From Isoetes taiwanensis (lineage: Eukaryota > Streptophyta > Lycopodiopsida > Isoetales > Isoetaceae): a stretch of DNA of 64,000 nucleotides. Each line of letters opens with the position of its first letter. Position 1 is the first letter of the stretch. The notes below the pieces were generated by a model. That model was not told the DNA's origin and searched no databases. It saw nothing but the letters and a program-made list of their open reading frames with translations. Below are positions 24,211 to 37,984 of this stretch, piece by piece. The position numbers were made by a program, and so were the translations under genes. The stretch covers positions 10,360,546-10,424,545 of the forward strand of contig JAJEKV010000009.1 of assembly GCA_021234155.1 (NCBI GenBank), read 5' to 3'.

Positions 24211-24284
24211 GATGCCAGTCTCCCAGTGAAAGACAGGAAGCGCCTATTATTGACTGAGGGCTGCGGAAGCACAGGTCGCGGCAT
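24189..24284 (-). other. upstream ORF overlapping the ECI start codon
   Basis: An ATG at 24284 opens a 31-codon frame (MPRPVLPQPSVNNRRFLSF...) that ends at TAA 24191-24189, after overlapping the ECI ATG at 24210 in another frame. If transcription starts upstream of 24284, it could reduce ECI translation. The transcript start is unknown. Confidence 0.4.
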
Positions 24285-24299
24285 CTTGGTGGAAGGCTG

Positions 24300-26085
24300 A
24301 AGTCAAACCCATGTTTGTATACCTTAACATTCGTAACCCATGTTTGTTTTTACGTCAATGTGGTATGATAATGTGGTATGATGCTAGCCTTTTTTTTCTA
24401 GGTTCGCACTTTCGAGCCCTCGTGTTCCAAGTCTATGTTGGGAGTAGGTTCCCCAATGACAGAAACGGGGTGGTTTTTGTTGGTTTTTTGGGGTGAAAAA
24501 ATCCTGGGCCGTTGGATTCAGGTTCTTTTTACAATGGTGTTGATCTCACGGCTCCATGTGAAGGCAACCCAAAATAGAACTCTGATACAGGGACCAGATT
24601 GGGCTGGGCGGGGCTCCTGCCTGGCCGGAAATTGGTCGATGGGCCAGGCCTTGCACGAATTCAGGTTTTTTTTTTACAGTAGTCTTACCTCGCGGCTGGA
24701 TTTGCAGGCAATCAAAAATAGAGAGTCTGATACAGGGACCGGATAGAGGCTATCGAGCAGAGGATGGGACAATCTATCTTTGCAATTTCTTACTTCATGC
24801 TTCCACTTTCTGCTATGTTGGGTGTTGCTTTAAATTTGCTGTGTTTTATTGTTATGAATCTTGAGCCAACTTCAGATTTCCTCGTCAAATGCATGTGGCT
24901 GCTTTTGCTCAAAGTTTGAGAAGCCGTTTATAAGGGCTTTGCATGTTTTGCATCGATCTTCTTCTTTGCTTCCTCCTTCCGATCTGTTTCTGCCTTGCCT
25001 GGATGGCCTGGGTTATGAGTTGGGATTGCAGAGTTTCTCTTTTGTGATCTTTCTTTGCCGGTTGGATCAGGGCTTGGATCGCCTGCCGAGTCTCTTGCTT
25101 CTCTTCTCTGCTCGTTTTCCCTCCGCTTCTCTGCCACGTGTACGACAGTTAATTTCTCTTAGGATTTAATGGTTGAATGAACGGTCCTTGTTTTTTTGTG
25201 ATGCCAAAAAGGAGCGATTAGGATTAGGGTGGGTCGGATTAGGGTTGATATATACACACAATACAACATCAACTTACTTACAAATTGTTATATGTCTCTA
25301 TGGATATTGCCTTGTGGCATGATTTTAAAAAGTATTATTTATCTTATCTTTATATTACAAGAAATTTATCGCGCCAGCCAAGGCCACTACGAACATTTCT
25401 CTCCACCGAATATTGTTAAGCTGAAATAATGCCAGTTCTAGACATGTGAAAGTTAAAATAATTGCATTGCTCATGCCTATGCTAGTATACGAATCAGCTA
25501 CAGGGTGTTGTATCACAGATTGCTATTTTTGCTTGCTCTGGCTCTTCTACCCAGAAGGTGTTTGATGCAGTGAATTGCCAGTGCGTGCCAGCTGGCAAAG
25601 CAAACTCCAATGGCTGGCAATTGCAGCCAGATTTGTGTGAAGGATCAATCTTGAAATGCTTCAACTTTAAGCTTAGATTTGCATGAAACAATTTACATGC
25701 ATGGCAGTTCTGCTTTGAATCAAGTTAGATCCAGCTAAATCTTTGCTAAATCCAAGTCGAATACACTTCAAAATACCGCTGTCAATTCTGAAAGACAATA
25801 TCTTTTGCTTGAATTTAGTGGAACATCCGAGATCTTGCAAAATCACTCCCAATAAAAATTTAGCTTATCCTTCTGCATTATATTCATGGTTTCTTAACAT
25901 CTCTTTCTCCATAGGAAAATTATTACGAGATATGGAAAAGAAATGCAACTGAGGATTCCTCCCTCTAGTCCCCTTGTTCTTAGCATCAATGGTTTTGGCT
26001 GTATCATCGAGCTCATATACATTATTTTGTACTTTAGATTTGCAAACCAACATCAGAGGGTAAGTTTTTTTCTTCGGTATACTTA
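24300..26085. other. intergenic DNA upstream of ECI, no supportable gene
   Basis: Open frames around 24435-24746 and 24861-25169 have no family signature. Two imperfect copies of a block containing tctgatacaggacc-like text lie at about 24536-24600 and 24669-24745. Confidence 0.35.
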
Positions 26086-26571
26086 TTATAGTTTGTGTGG
26101 GGTACTTAGCTTAAACCACATACAAATTATAAAAAGGTGAGCACCCCGAATAGTGAGGATGCCATCTACGGTTGCCTGTAACAACAGCGCAGCTGCTGTA
26201 GTGGCATAGACCCAGGCTGCAATCTCTGCCCGGGTACAAAAATAGGTAGAAATGGCACAAAAGTGACATTTATGCTCCGCCTTTTTACGGAGCATAAACG
26301 TCACTTTTGTGCCATTTATGACGTTTATGCTCCCCAAATGGCACAAAAGTGACGTTTATGCTCCCTAAAAAGGCGGAGCATAAATGTCACTTTTGTGCCA
26401 TTTCTACCTATTTTTGTAGTAGTGGATGCACTTAGTAATAAGAAGGTATGGACATCTGCATTCATAGGGTGGCCAAAAACATCCCTAGTATATTGATCTT
26501 TGAAAGCTAATTTAACCCCAAAGATGTTCCTTGGTCTATGGAACACTGTCGTGTGGCCTTGCCACCAGTGC
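26086..26571 (-). pseudogene. exon of an unidentified gene, split by a MITE
   Basis: A good acceptor (TATGTTTCACAG) precedes a minus-strand frame starting at 26571: HWWQGHTTVFHRPRNIFGVK, DVFGHPMNADVHTFLLLSAS. The frame resumes after the MITE as TRAEIAAWVYATTAAALLLQ and ATVDGILTIRGAH, ending near 26086. Taking out the MITE and one TA joins both parts in the same frame with no stop, so this was a real exon. The second part is hydrophobic and could be a membrane segment. I cannot name the family. Confidence 0.55.
26237..26416. mobile_element. 180-bp foldback MITE with TA target duplication
   Basis: The element begins CAAAAATAGGTAGAAATGGC at 26237 and ends with its inverse at 26416. The two arms are about 84 bp with about one mismatch and a short spacer. 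TA flanks both ends (26235-26236 and 26417-26418), as in Tc1/mariner (Stowaway-type) MITEs. There is no internal coding capacity. Confidence 0.85.
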
Positions 26572-26926
26572 CTGTGAAACATATACAGGTGAGAAAGGCA
26601 GAATAGAAGGGGAGAGATTTGGAGAAACTACATAACAAAATAGGCACCAGATTGAAAATTGCCTGTGTTGTTTTTCATGGATGAATAGGGCGAATTCACG
26701 AAAAATCTGGCTTGAGAAATTACATTTTGCTTCCTTTTTAGAGTCAAGAAAACGATTCGTTTGCTCAAAAGAGGCAGCTCAGCCTACAATTTGCTAGAGC
26801 AAATTCTCACGAGTTTGCAGAGCTTAGAGGTCCGGCTCTCAAGCTCAAACCAGAATTGAAAATTTGTGGCATTAAAAGTAGTTTATCCCGTTGTGATGTT
26901 TCTTCTATTGATTAATATGCAACTGA

Positions 26927-27175
26927 AACTGGGTTTGATACAAATGGGCAAACTGATAGCTTCTATGCAGTAACAAACGTCATGGATTATCAAAAAGGGC
27001 TATGTAAGGATCGCAAGGAAGGCATTAAACAACCCAACAAAGATTTGGATTTTTGAAGACCAAAACTGGGTTTGATCAAATGGGCAAACTGATAGCTTTT
27101 ATGTAGTAACAAACGCCATGGATTATCAAGGGCTCCGTGAGGATCGGAAGGAAGAGATTAAACAGCCCAACAACA
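26927..27175. repeat. tandem duplication, unit about 137 bp
   Basis: Copies start aactgggtttgat at 26927 and 27064 and share gggcaaactgatagct, aacaaacg.catggattatca and aaggat.g.aaggaa. They are diverged at several positions. Confidence 0.85.
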
Positions 27176-27998
27176 ATCAGATTAATGGATTTGATCCAAA
27201 ATAGGTTTCCTAATGAATCCGATAATGAAAGTAGATGAATTGATCGAAAACAAGGGCAGAACAGAGCGATTGTCCTTCATTCTACCTGAATCCGAGTACT
27301 ATTTGATCGAAATCTCTCTGTATTACCAGAGTTGATCCAAACCTCTGTGTTAAATCTCCGCTTGTTGCCGAATTTGAGCTTCATAATAATTTCACCCTCT
27401 GTTTCATGCCAGATTTGAATTCAAACTCTGTAATCTCTGTCATTTTTTGCTCATGCGCTCTGTTATAAGCTGAAATTCAGCTATTATCCCCTGCTTATCC
27501 CAGATTTTGGTTCAATTACTATGACTCATGTCGAATTTGGGTTGATTCCTGTGACCCAATGCCAGTTTTCGGATATTGCAGCCATTTTGCAATAGCCTTC
27601 TCATGAATTTGAATGTTCTGATCTCTCTAGATTGCCTCGGGCTTCACTTTATTCTAAATCTAGAGTTATCAGTGCTAATTTTGCCTAATAGGGCAAGCCT
27701 GTTTCGACATAAAAGCAATTTTAGCAAGCCATCTCTAATAATCCAGTTGGTTCAGTATCGAATCCAATGCACTCAAATCCAGAACTCAACGTCACGAAAT
27801 ATTCGAGTTTATTAATGGTCGCCATAAATGCTCTGTAATGAATGAGTGCACATGTGTCATATTCTAATAATTTTGAAGGAAGAAAATAAGTGAGAACAGC
27901 AATCAGACACTGCCTTACATAAGGATAAAATTATAGCGTGTGTCTTCAATGGAGCCCTAGATCGGACGGTCAAGGATTTGATCAACCAATGGTGGGGA
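27176..27998. other. intergenic DNA, nothing recognised
   Basis: Open frames are short and lack family resemblance. No splice-consistent exon was found. Confidence 0.3.
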
Positions 27999-28383
27999 TA
28001 ATGTCAAACGATGAAAGGGAAAAGGGAAAAGGGGAAGGGAAAAGGACGGGGAAATTGAAGGAAAAGAAAAAGGATAGAGAAAGGACAAAAGGAAAGAAAG
28101 AAAGGGAAAAGGAGAAATAAGAACATGAAAAAATAAAAAATGGAAAAGGAAAAATAGAAAACAAAAAAAGGGGAAGGAGGGAAAAGGAAAGAAAAAAAAC
28201 AAGGAAGGGGAAAAGGGAAAGAGAAGGAGAAAGGGAAAAGGGGAAGATAAAAGGACTGATGGCCAAAATTCACTCAATCCGATAGTCAAAAAGGGAAATG
28301 GTAAAAAGAAACGAGAAGGGAAAAAGGGAAGGGGAAGGGAAAAAGAAAGAGGAAACAAGGTGCTGCGCATGGAGGGTTGCCCT
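27999..28383. repeat. purine-rich low-complexity tract with terminal motif
   Basis: About 350 bp are almost pure A/G on the plus strand (gggaaaagg, gaaagaaag variants), which explains the long Phe/Pro/Ser frames on the minus strand. The right edge (28354-28383) carries aacaaggtgctgcgcatgga and the following bases, also found in the opposite orientation at 19729-19760. Confidence 0.8.
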
Positions 28384-32134
<3,751 letters not shown>

Positions 32135-32550
32135 AACATATACATGTTCTTATGTTTGTCCTCCTAAATCCGACCGTTGATCCGAGATCCTACGGCTCAC
32201 GTGGCTTTGGGACGTATCCTACGGCCCAGATGGCTTGGGAGTTTGTGTATAGACTATATGTGTTTATCCCACGGTCCAGTTGATGATCTCGATCCCGATC
32301 GTCGGTTCGAGATCCTACGGCTCACGTTGCTTTGGGACACATCCTACGGTGCACATGGCTTTGGGAATTATATGTAATCGATCCTACGGTCCAGGTTGTT
32401 CTTGATCTTGATCGTCGATCCAGGATCCTACGGCTCATATTGCTTTAGATTTTTGCCACATGGCACGATCTCGGCCCTTGATCGGGTCCAAGATCCTATG
32501 GCCCACGTTGAATGCTCGTCCTTTAAGGAAAGGCTTTTAAAATTTTTATG

Positions 32551-32616
32551 TTGTGTGGGGGATTTGAACCCTGGTCATTAACCCCCCAGCCCCCCATTCT
32601 AACCACTCGACCAAGC
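32551..32616 (-). tRNA. tRNA-like unit (pseudogene or SINE head), left arm
   Basis: The minus strand reads TGCTTGGTCGAGTGGTTAGA and ends in GGGTTCAAATCCCC. The A box TGGTCGAGTGG (32613-32603) and B box GGTTCAAATCC (32570-32560) match the RNA polymerase III consensus. The acceptor stem does not pair well and the anticodon arm is G-rich, so a functional tRNA is doubtful. Confidence 0.5.
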
Positions 32617-32715
32617 ATTAATTCTATAAATAATTTATGTTTCAAATATACTTAAGGGTAACAATCCAGTTAAGATAATGGAGTATAACATTCTAACTAG
32701 TTCAAAAGAGTTTTA

Positions 32716-32763
32716 GAATGTTCTGGAAGGCTCTGGAAAGTTCTAGAATCTTCTAGAAAGTTC
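32716..32763. promoter_or_regulatory. phased heat-shock-element array, left arm
   Basis: Ten consecutive 5-bp units alternate GAA and TTC with 2-bp gaps from 32716 to 32763 (GAAtgTTCtgGAAggcTCtg, then GAAagTTCtaGAAtcTTCta and GAAagTTC). Only one unit is imperfect (CTC at 32731). Three such units already form a canonical plant HSE. Confidence 0.6.
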
Positions 32764-33589
32764 CAAAATATTCTAGAAAATTCTAGAACATAAGAGAATC
32801 TGGGGGGAATCTATGAAAATTCTTCCAGAAAGTTTCAAATTGTTCTAATAGGTTCTAGAATGTTCGACAATGTAGGAATCCATGGGAAGGTAAGAGAATC
32901 TAGGGAAATACTTCCAGAAAGTTCTAGGATATTTTGAAAGTCTCAGAACGTTCCAGAAAGTCTTAGAATGTTTCAGAAAGTCTTAGAATGTTCTAAAAAC
33001 TTCTAGAATGTAAAGGAATCCAGGAGAATCTAACAGAGTCTAAGAAAATCTCATAAAATGTGAGAGAATCTAGGAAAATATTTACAAGCCTAAGGGAATC
33101 TCTTAAAACCTAGGGGATCTAAGGGAATCTTCATAAAATCTAAGGCAATCTAAGAAAATGTTGATGAAATCTTAGAGTATCTAAGGGAATCTTTATAGAA
33201 TCTCTTTGAATCTCATATAATGTAAGGGAACCTAAGGCAATCTCATAAAATCTAAAGGGATCTAAGGGAATCTAAGGGGATCGTCATAGAATCTTGGAGA
33301 ATCTATGGAAATCTAATGGAATCTAGAGGGAATCTTATAAAATTTAAGGGAATCTCCACAAAACCTCCAAGAGAACCTTGGTAGAATCTTAGAGAATCTA
33401 TGAATTTAGAGTATTCTCAAGACATTCTTTTAGAATGTAGGGCACGACAAGAACTTGCAGCATAGGAACATGCTAAAACTCGAACATGCACCGTAGGACG
33501 CATTAAATTTCTTGTATATATATATATATATACAAGTCTTTGTACTATGTAGGGCCTGTACGAGTTAGGGACTGTACAAATCCAACTAG

Positions 33590-35975
33590 AAGCAAAATAC
33601 AGAGATACATCTCTTAGATTCTATTGGATTCTCAAAGATTCTCTTGAGATTTCCATAAACTCCTTAAGATTCTCTTCAGATTTTTCCATTATTCCTTAAG
33701 ATCTTGAGATCCCAAGATTTCTCTAGATTCTTCAAGTTTCTATGTAGATCCTCCTACGTTCTTCAAGATTCCATCAAGATTCCCCTAGATTCCCTTATAT
33801 TATCAAGATTCTATGTAGATTCCCTAGATTCATTTAATTTTGATAAAGATTCACCAAGATTCCCCTATATTATCGAAGATTTTATGAAGATTCCCTTGGA
33901 TTCCCCTAAATTCTCAAAGAATTTTCTAAGATTCCCATAGACTCTATTGAGATTGCCCTGGATTCCCAAAGATTGTCTCAAGATTCACCTAGACTCCCCA
34001 GGATTCTATGTAGATTCTCTTGGATTCCTTTAGATTCTATGAAGATTCCTTTAATTCTTATGAGATTTCATCAAGATTCTTAAAGATTCCTTCAGATCAT
34101 ATAAAGATTCTCTTAGATTCCATTAAGATTTCCCTAGATTCTTCTAGATTCTCTTAGATTTCCAAAGATTCTCCAAAGATTCACATTGACTTCCCAAGAT
34201 TCTATGTAGATTCTCTTAGATTCTCTAAGGTTCTATCAATATTCCCTGGATTCTCACCATAGATTCTCTCGAGATTTCCAAAGATGCCCCAAGATTCTAT
34301 GTAGGTTCTCTTGGATTCCCTTGGCTTATATAAAGATTCCTTTAGGTTCTCCATGATTTCATCAAGATTCCCCTAGATTCCTAAAGATTTTATGAAGATT
34401 CCTTTAGATTCCTTTAGATCATAGAAAGAATCCCTGAGGTTCTCCAAGATTCCATGAAGATTCTCCTAGATTCTCTCAAGATTCACATAGTTTTCTCAAG
34501 ATTCTATGTATATTTTTCAAGATTCTCTAAAATTCTATCAAGATTCCCCTAAATTATGAAATATTTCTATGAAGATTCTCTAGGTTCCCATAAATTCTTT
34601 CGAGACCCCCACATTTCTAAAGATGCCTCAAGATTCATCCAGATTCCCCATGGTTCTATATAGATTATCTTGAATTCCCTAAGATTCTATATAGATTCCT
34701 CTAGATTCTCCATGATTTCATCAAGATTCCCAAAGATTTTATGGAGATTCTTTTAGATTCCCCTAGATTCTATGAAAATTCCTTTAGGTTCTCCATTATT
34801 TCATCAAGATTCCCAGGGATTCCCCTCGATTATTAAAGATTTTATGAACATTCCTTTAGATCATATGTAGATTCCCTTATGTTCTCCAAGATTCTATCAA
34901 GATTCCCCTAGAATCTCAAAGATCCCATCAAGATTCCCAAATATTTTCTCAAGATTCACATAAATTCCCCAAGATTCTATGTAGATTCTCCTAGGTTCTC
35001 TAAGATCTTAAGAAGATTCCCTAGAATATTCTATGAAGATTCCCTTCGATATCCTTACATCCTCTCAAAATTCCACTAGATTCGTAGAGATTGCCCCAAG
35101 ATTCACCTAGATTTTCCATGATTCTTTGTATAGTCTCTTGATTCCCTTCGATTCTATGAAGATTCCTCTAGTTTCTCAAAGATTTCATCAAGATTCCCCT
35201 AGATTCCTCAAGATTTTATTGAGATTCCTTTTGATTCCCTTAGATACTATGAAGATTGCGATTCCATCAAGATTCCCATAGAATCTAAAAGATTCCATCG
35301 AGATTCCCCTAGATTTTTTAAGATTCTATGTAGGTTCTCCTAGATTCTCTAAGATCCTATCAAGGTTCACCTAGATTCTCAAACATTCTATGAAGATTCC
35401 CTAGGTTCCATAAATTCTCTCGAGATTCCCATAGATCCTCAAAGATCGTCCCAAGGTTCACCTAGATTCCCCACAACTCAATGTAGATTCCCTTAGATCC
35501 TATGAAGATTTCCTTGGGTTCTCCAAGATTTCATCAAGATTCCCCTAGATTCTTAAAGATTCCATCGAGATTCCCCTACATTCTGAACTATTCTCTCAAG
35601 AATCATATAGATTCCCCAAGATTCTATCTAGATCCTCCTAGATTCTCTAATTTAAGATGCTATGAAGATTCCCCTAGATTCCCATAGATCCTCTTGAGGT
35701 TCCCAGAGTCCCTAAGATTCCCTAAATTCCCAAAGACTATTCCAAGATTCCTCTACATTCCCCAAGTTTTTCTCTTAGCTTCCCTAAGATATTATGAGGA
35801 TTACCCTAGATTCCCAAACATTCTCTCAAGAATCCTAAAGATTCTCTTGAGATTCTTCAGATTCCTTAAGGTTATGTTGAGATTCCTCTAGATTCCTAAA
35901 GATCCCATGAAGGTTCTCCTAGATTCCCTTAAATTACCATAGATTTCGTAAAGTTCTAAGATTCTAAGAAGATTC
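33590..35975. repeat. degenerate tandem array of AGATTC-type units (palindrome core)
   Basis: About 2.4 kb consists of loosely repeated agattctatgaagattccc and caagattcccctagattc units, 16-24 bp in size, with no clean higher-order period by eye. Open frames rich in Arg/Phe/Ser/Pro over it are repeat artefacts. It fills the space between the arms. Confidence 0.9.
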
Positions 35976-36550
35976 TTAGAATCTGATCACGTTGGCTCCA
36001 ACTGCAAGGGAATAGTGCCAAAGCACCAGTCATTTGAAAGCTCTCGACGAGAGGGATCCGATGGCCTGAGCCTCACCTTCATCCGACCTGCATGCTTTGC
36101 AAGTTACGTGCCTTTGAATGCGATTAAAAAAAAAGAAGCTTCTTGGAAAGTGCATGCATAAATGCTTTGTCACCTCACTAACTTTTTATTAATGAGAGTG
36201 CCACCTCATCTCTTTAAAAAAACATATATCAATTTAATATAAAAAGTTAAGGGCTAGGATTTATCCTCACCCTTTGATCTAAAGGTTACAATCTGCTGCA
36301 CCAAATCCATTTTTGGCACCTTCCTTGCACCTTCCTAAAAAAATTTAAGGGCTAGGATTTCTTCTCCCCTTTTGATCCAATGGCTTGGGGATGTGGTGCA
36401 TGCCCCCATGCATACCCATGCATGCCCCCCATGGAGATCCAATAGCTATATGTTCGCCACCTCACCAATTTTCAAATGAACGGCCTAGATCGATTTGAAT
36501 ATATAGATATCTATTTCATGGGGGCATCCAAAGTAATTTTATATATATTA

Positions 36551-36602
<52 letters not shown>
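35976..36602. other. unique spacer and TA run inside the palindrome
   Basis: Non-repetitive text (about 35985-36530) is followed by a TA-rich run at about 36541-36604 that borders the right arm. No gene seen. Confidence 0.6.
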
Positions 36603-36607
<5 letters not shown>

Positions 36608-37104
36608 AGAAATTTAATGCGTCCTACGGTGCATGTTCGAGTTTTAGCATGTTCCTATGCTGCAAGTTCTTGTCGTGCCCTACATTCTAAAAGAATGTCT
36701 TGAGAATACTCTAAATTCATAGATTCTCTAAGATTCTACCAAGGTTCTCTTGGAGGTTTCGTGGAGATTCCTCTAAATTTTATAAGATTCCCTCTAGATT
36801 CCATTAGATTTCCGTAGATTCTCCAAGATTCTATGACGATCCCCTTAAATTCCCTTAGATCCCTTTAGATTTTATGAGATTGCCTTAGGTTCCCTTACAT
36901 TATATGAGATTCAAAGAGATTTTATAAAGATTCCCTTAGATACTCTAAGATTTCATCAACATTTTCCTAGATTGCCTTAGATTTTATGAAGATTCCCTTA
37001 GATCCCCTAGATTTTAAGAGATTCCCTTACATCAACATTTTCCTAGATTCTCTCACATTTTATGAGATTTTCTTAGATTCCGTTAGATTCTCCTGGATTC
37101 CTTT

Positions 37105-37200
37105 ACATTCTAGAACTTTTTAGAACATTCTAAGGCTTTCTGGAACATTCTAAGACTTTCTGGAACATTCTGAGACTTTCAAAATATCCTAGAACTTTAA
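37105..37200. promoter_or_regulatory. second phased TTC/GAA stretch, right arm
   Basis: Units such as TTCtaGAActTTTtaGAAca and TTCtgGAAcaTTCtaAGA keep a 10-bp period over about 90 bp, with more imperfect units than the main array. Confidence 0.4.
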
Positions 37201-37319
37201 AGCATTTCCCTAGATTCTCTTACCTTCCCATGGATTCCTACATTCTCGAACATTCTAGAACCTATTAGAACAATTTGAAACTTTCTGGAAGAATTTTCAT
37301 AGATTCCCTCCAGATTATA

Positions 37320-37397
37320 TTCTAGAACTTTCTAGAATATTTTGGAACTTTCTAGAAGATTCTAGAACTTTCTAGAGCCTTCCAGAACATTCCAGAA
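37320..37397. promoter_or_regulatory. 16-unit phased heat-shock-element array, right arm
   Basis: From 37320 to 37397 TTC and GAA alternate every 5 bp for sixteen units (TTCtaGAActTTCtaGAAta, and so on). There are two imperfect units, TTT at 37340 and GAG at 37375. This exceeds the three to six units of known strong HSEs. Confidence 0.65.
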
Positions 37398-37493
37398 CTC
37401 TTTTGAACTAGTTAGAATGTTATACCCCATTTTATCTTAACTGGATTGTTACCCTTAAGTATATTTGAAACATAATTTGTTCATAGAATTAAT

Positions 37494-37559
37494 GCTTGGT
37501 CTAGTGGTTAGAATGGGGGTTTGGGGGTCAATGACCGTGGTTCAAATCCCCACACAACA
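37494..37559 (+). tRNA. tRNA-like unit (pseudogene or SINE head), right arm
   Basis: A box TGGTCTAGTGG at 37497-37507 and B box GGTTCAAATCC at 37539-37549 are both consensus-grade and correctly spaced. The 3' side reads cccacacaac. Stems are weak, so it is more likely a tRNA-derived promoter than a working tRNA. It is the mirror copy of the unit at 32551-32616. Confidence 0.55.
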
Positions 37560-37984
37560 TAAAATTTTTAAAAGCCTTTCCTTAAAGGATGAGCATTCAA
37601 CGTGGGCCGTAGGATCTTGGACCCGATCAAGGGCGAGATGGGTGCCATGTGGCAAAAATCTAAAGCAACATGAGCCGTAGGATCCTAGATCGACGATCAA
37701 GATCAAGAACAACCTGGACCATAGGATCGATTACATATAATTCCCAAAGCCATGTGCACCGTAGGATGTGTCCCAAAGCAATGTGAGCCGTAGGATCTCG
37801 GACCGACGATCAGGATCAAATCAACCTGGACCGTAGGATCGCTTACATATAGTCTATACACAAACTCCCAAGCCATCTGGGCCGTAGGATACGTCCCAAA
37901 GCCACGTGAGCCGTAGGATCTCGGATCAACGGTCGGATTTAGGAGGACAAACATAAGAACATATATATATCAGATATATATATA

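Larger units (their letters stand above)
36603..37972. repeat. right arm of the giant inverted repeat
   Basis: This is the inverse of 32133-33530: it starts caagaaatttaatgcgtcc after a TA run and ends ggatttaggaggacaaacat followed by AT-rich DNA. It carries the better-preserved copies of the tRNA-like unit and the heat-shock-element array. Confidence 0.93.

Noticed and set aside
33704-35891. Arg/Phe/Ser-rich frames in the palindrome core
   Set aside because: They follow the AGATTC repeat period and are not coding.
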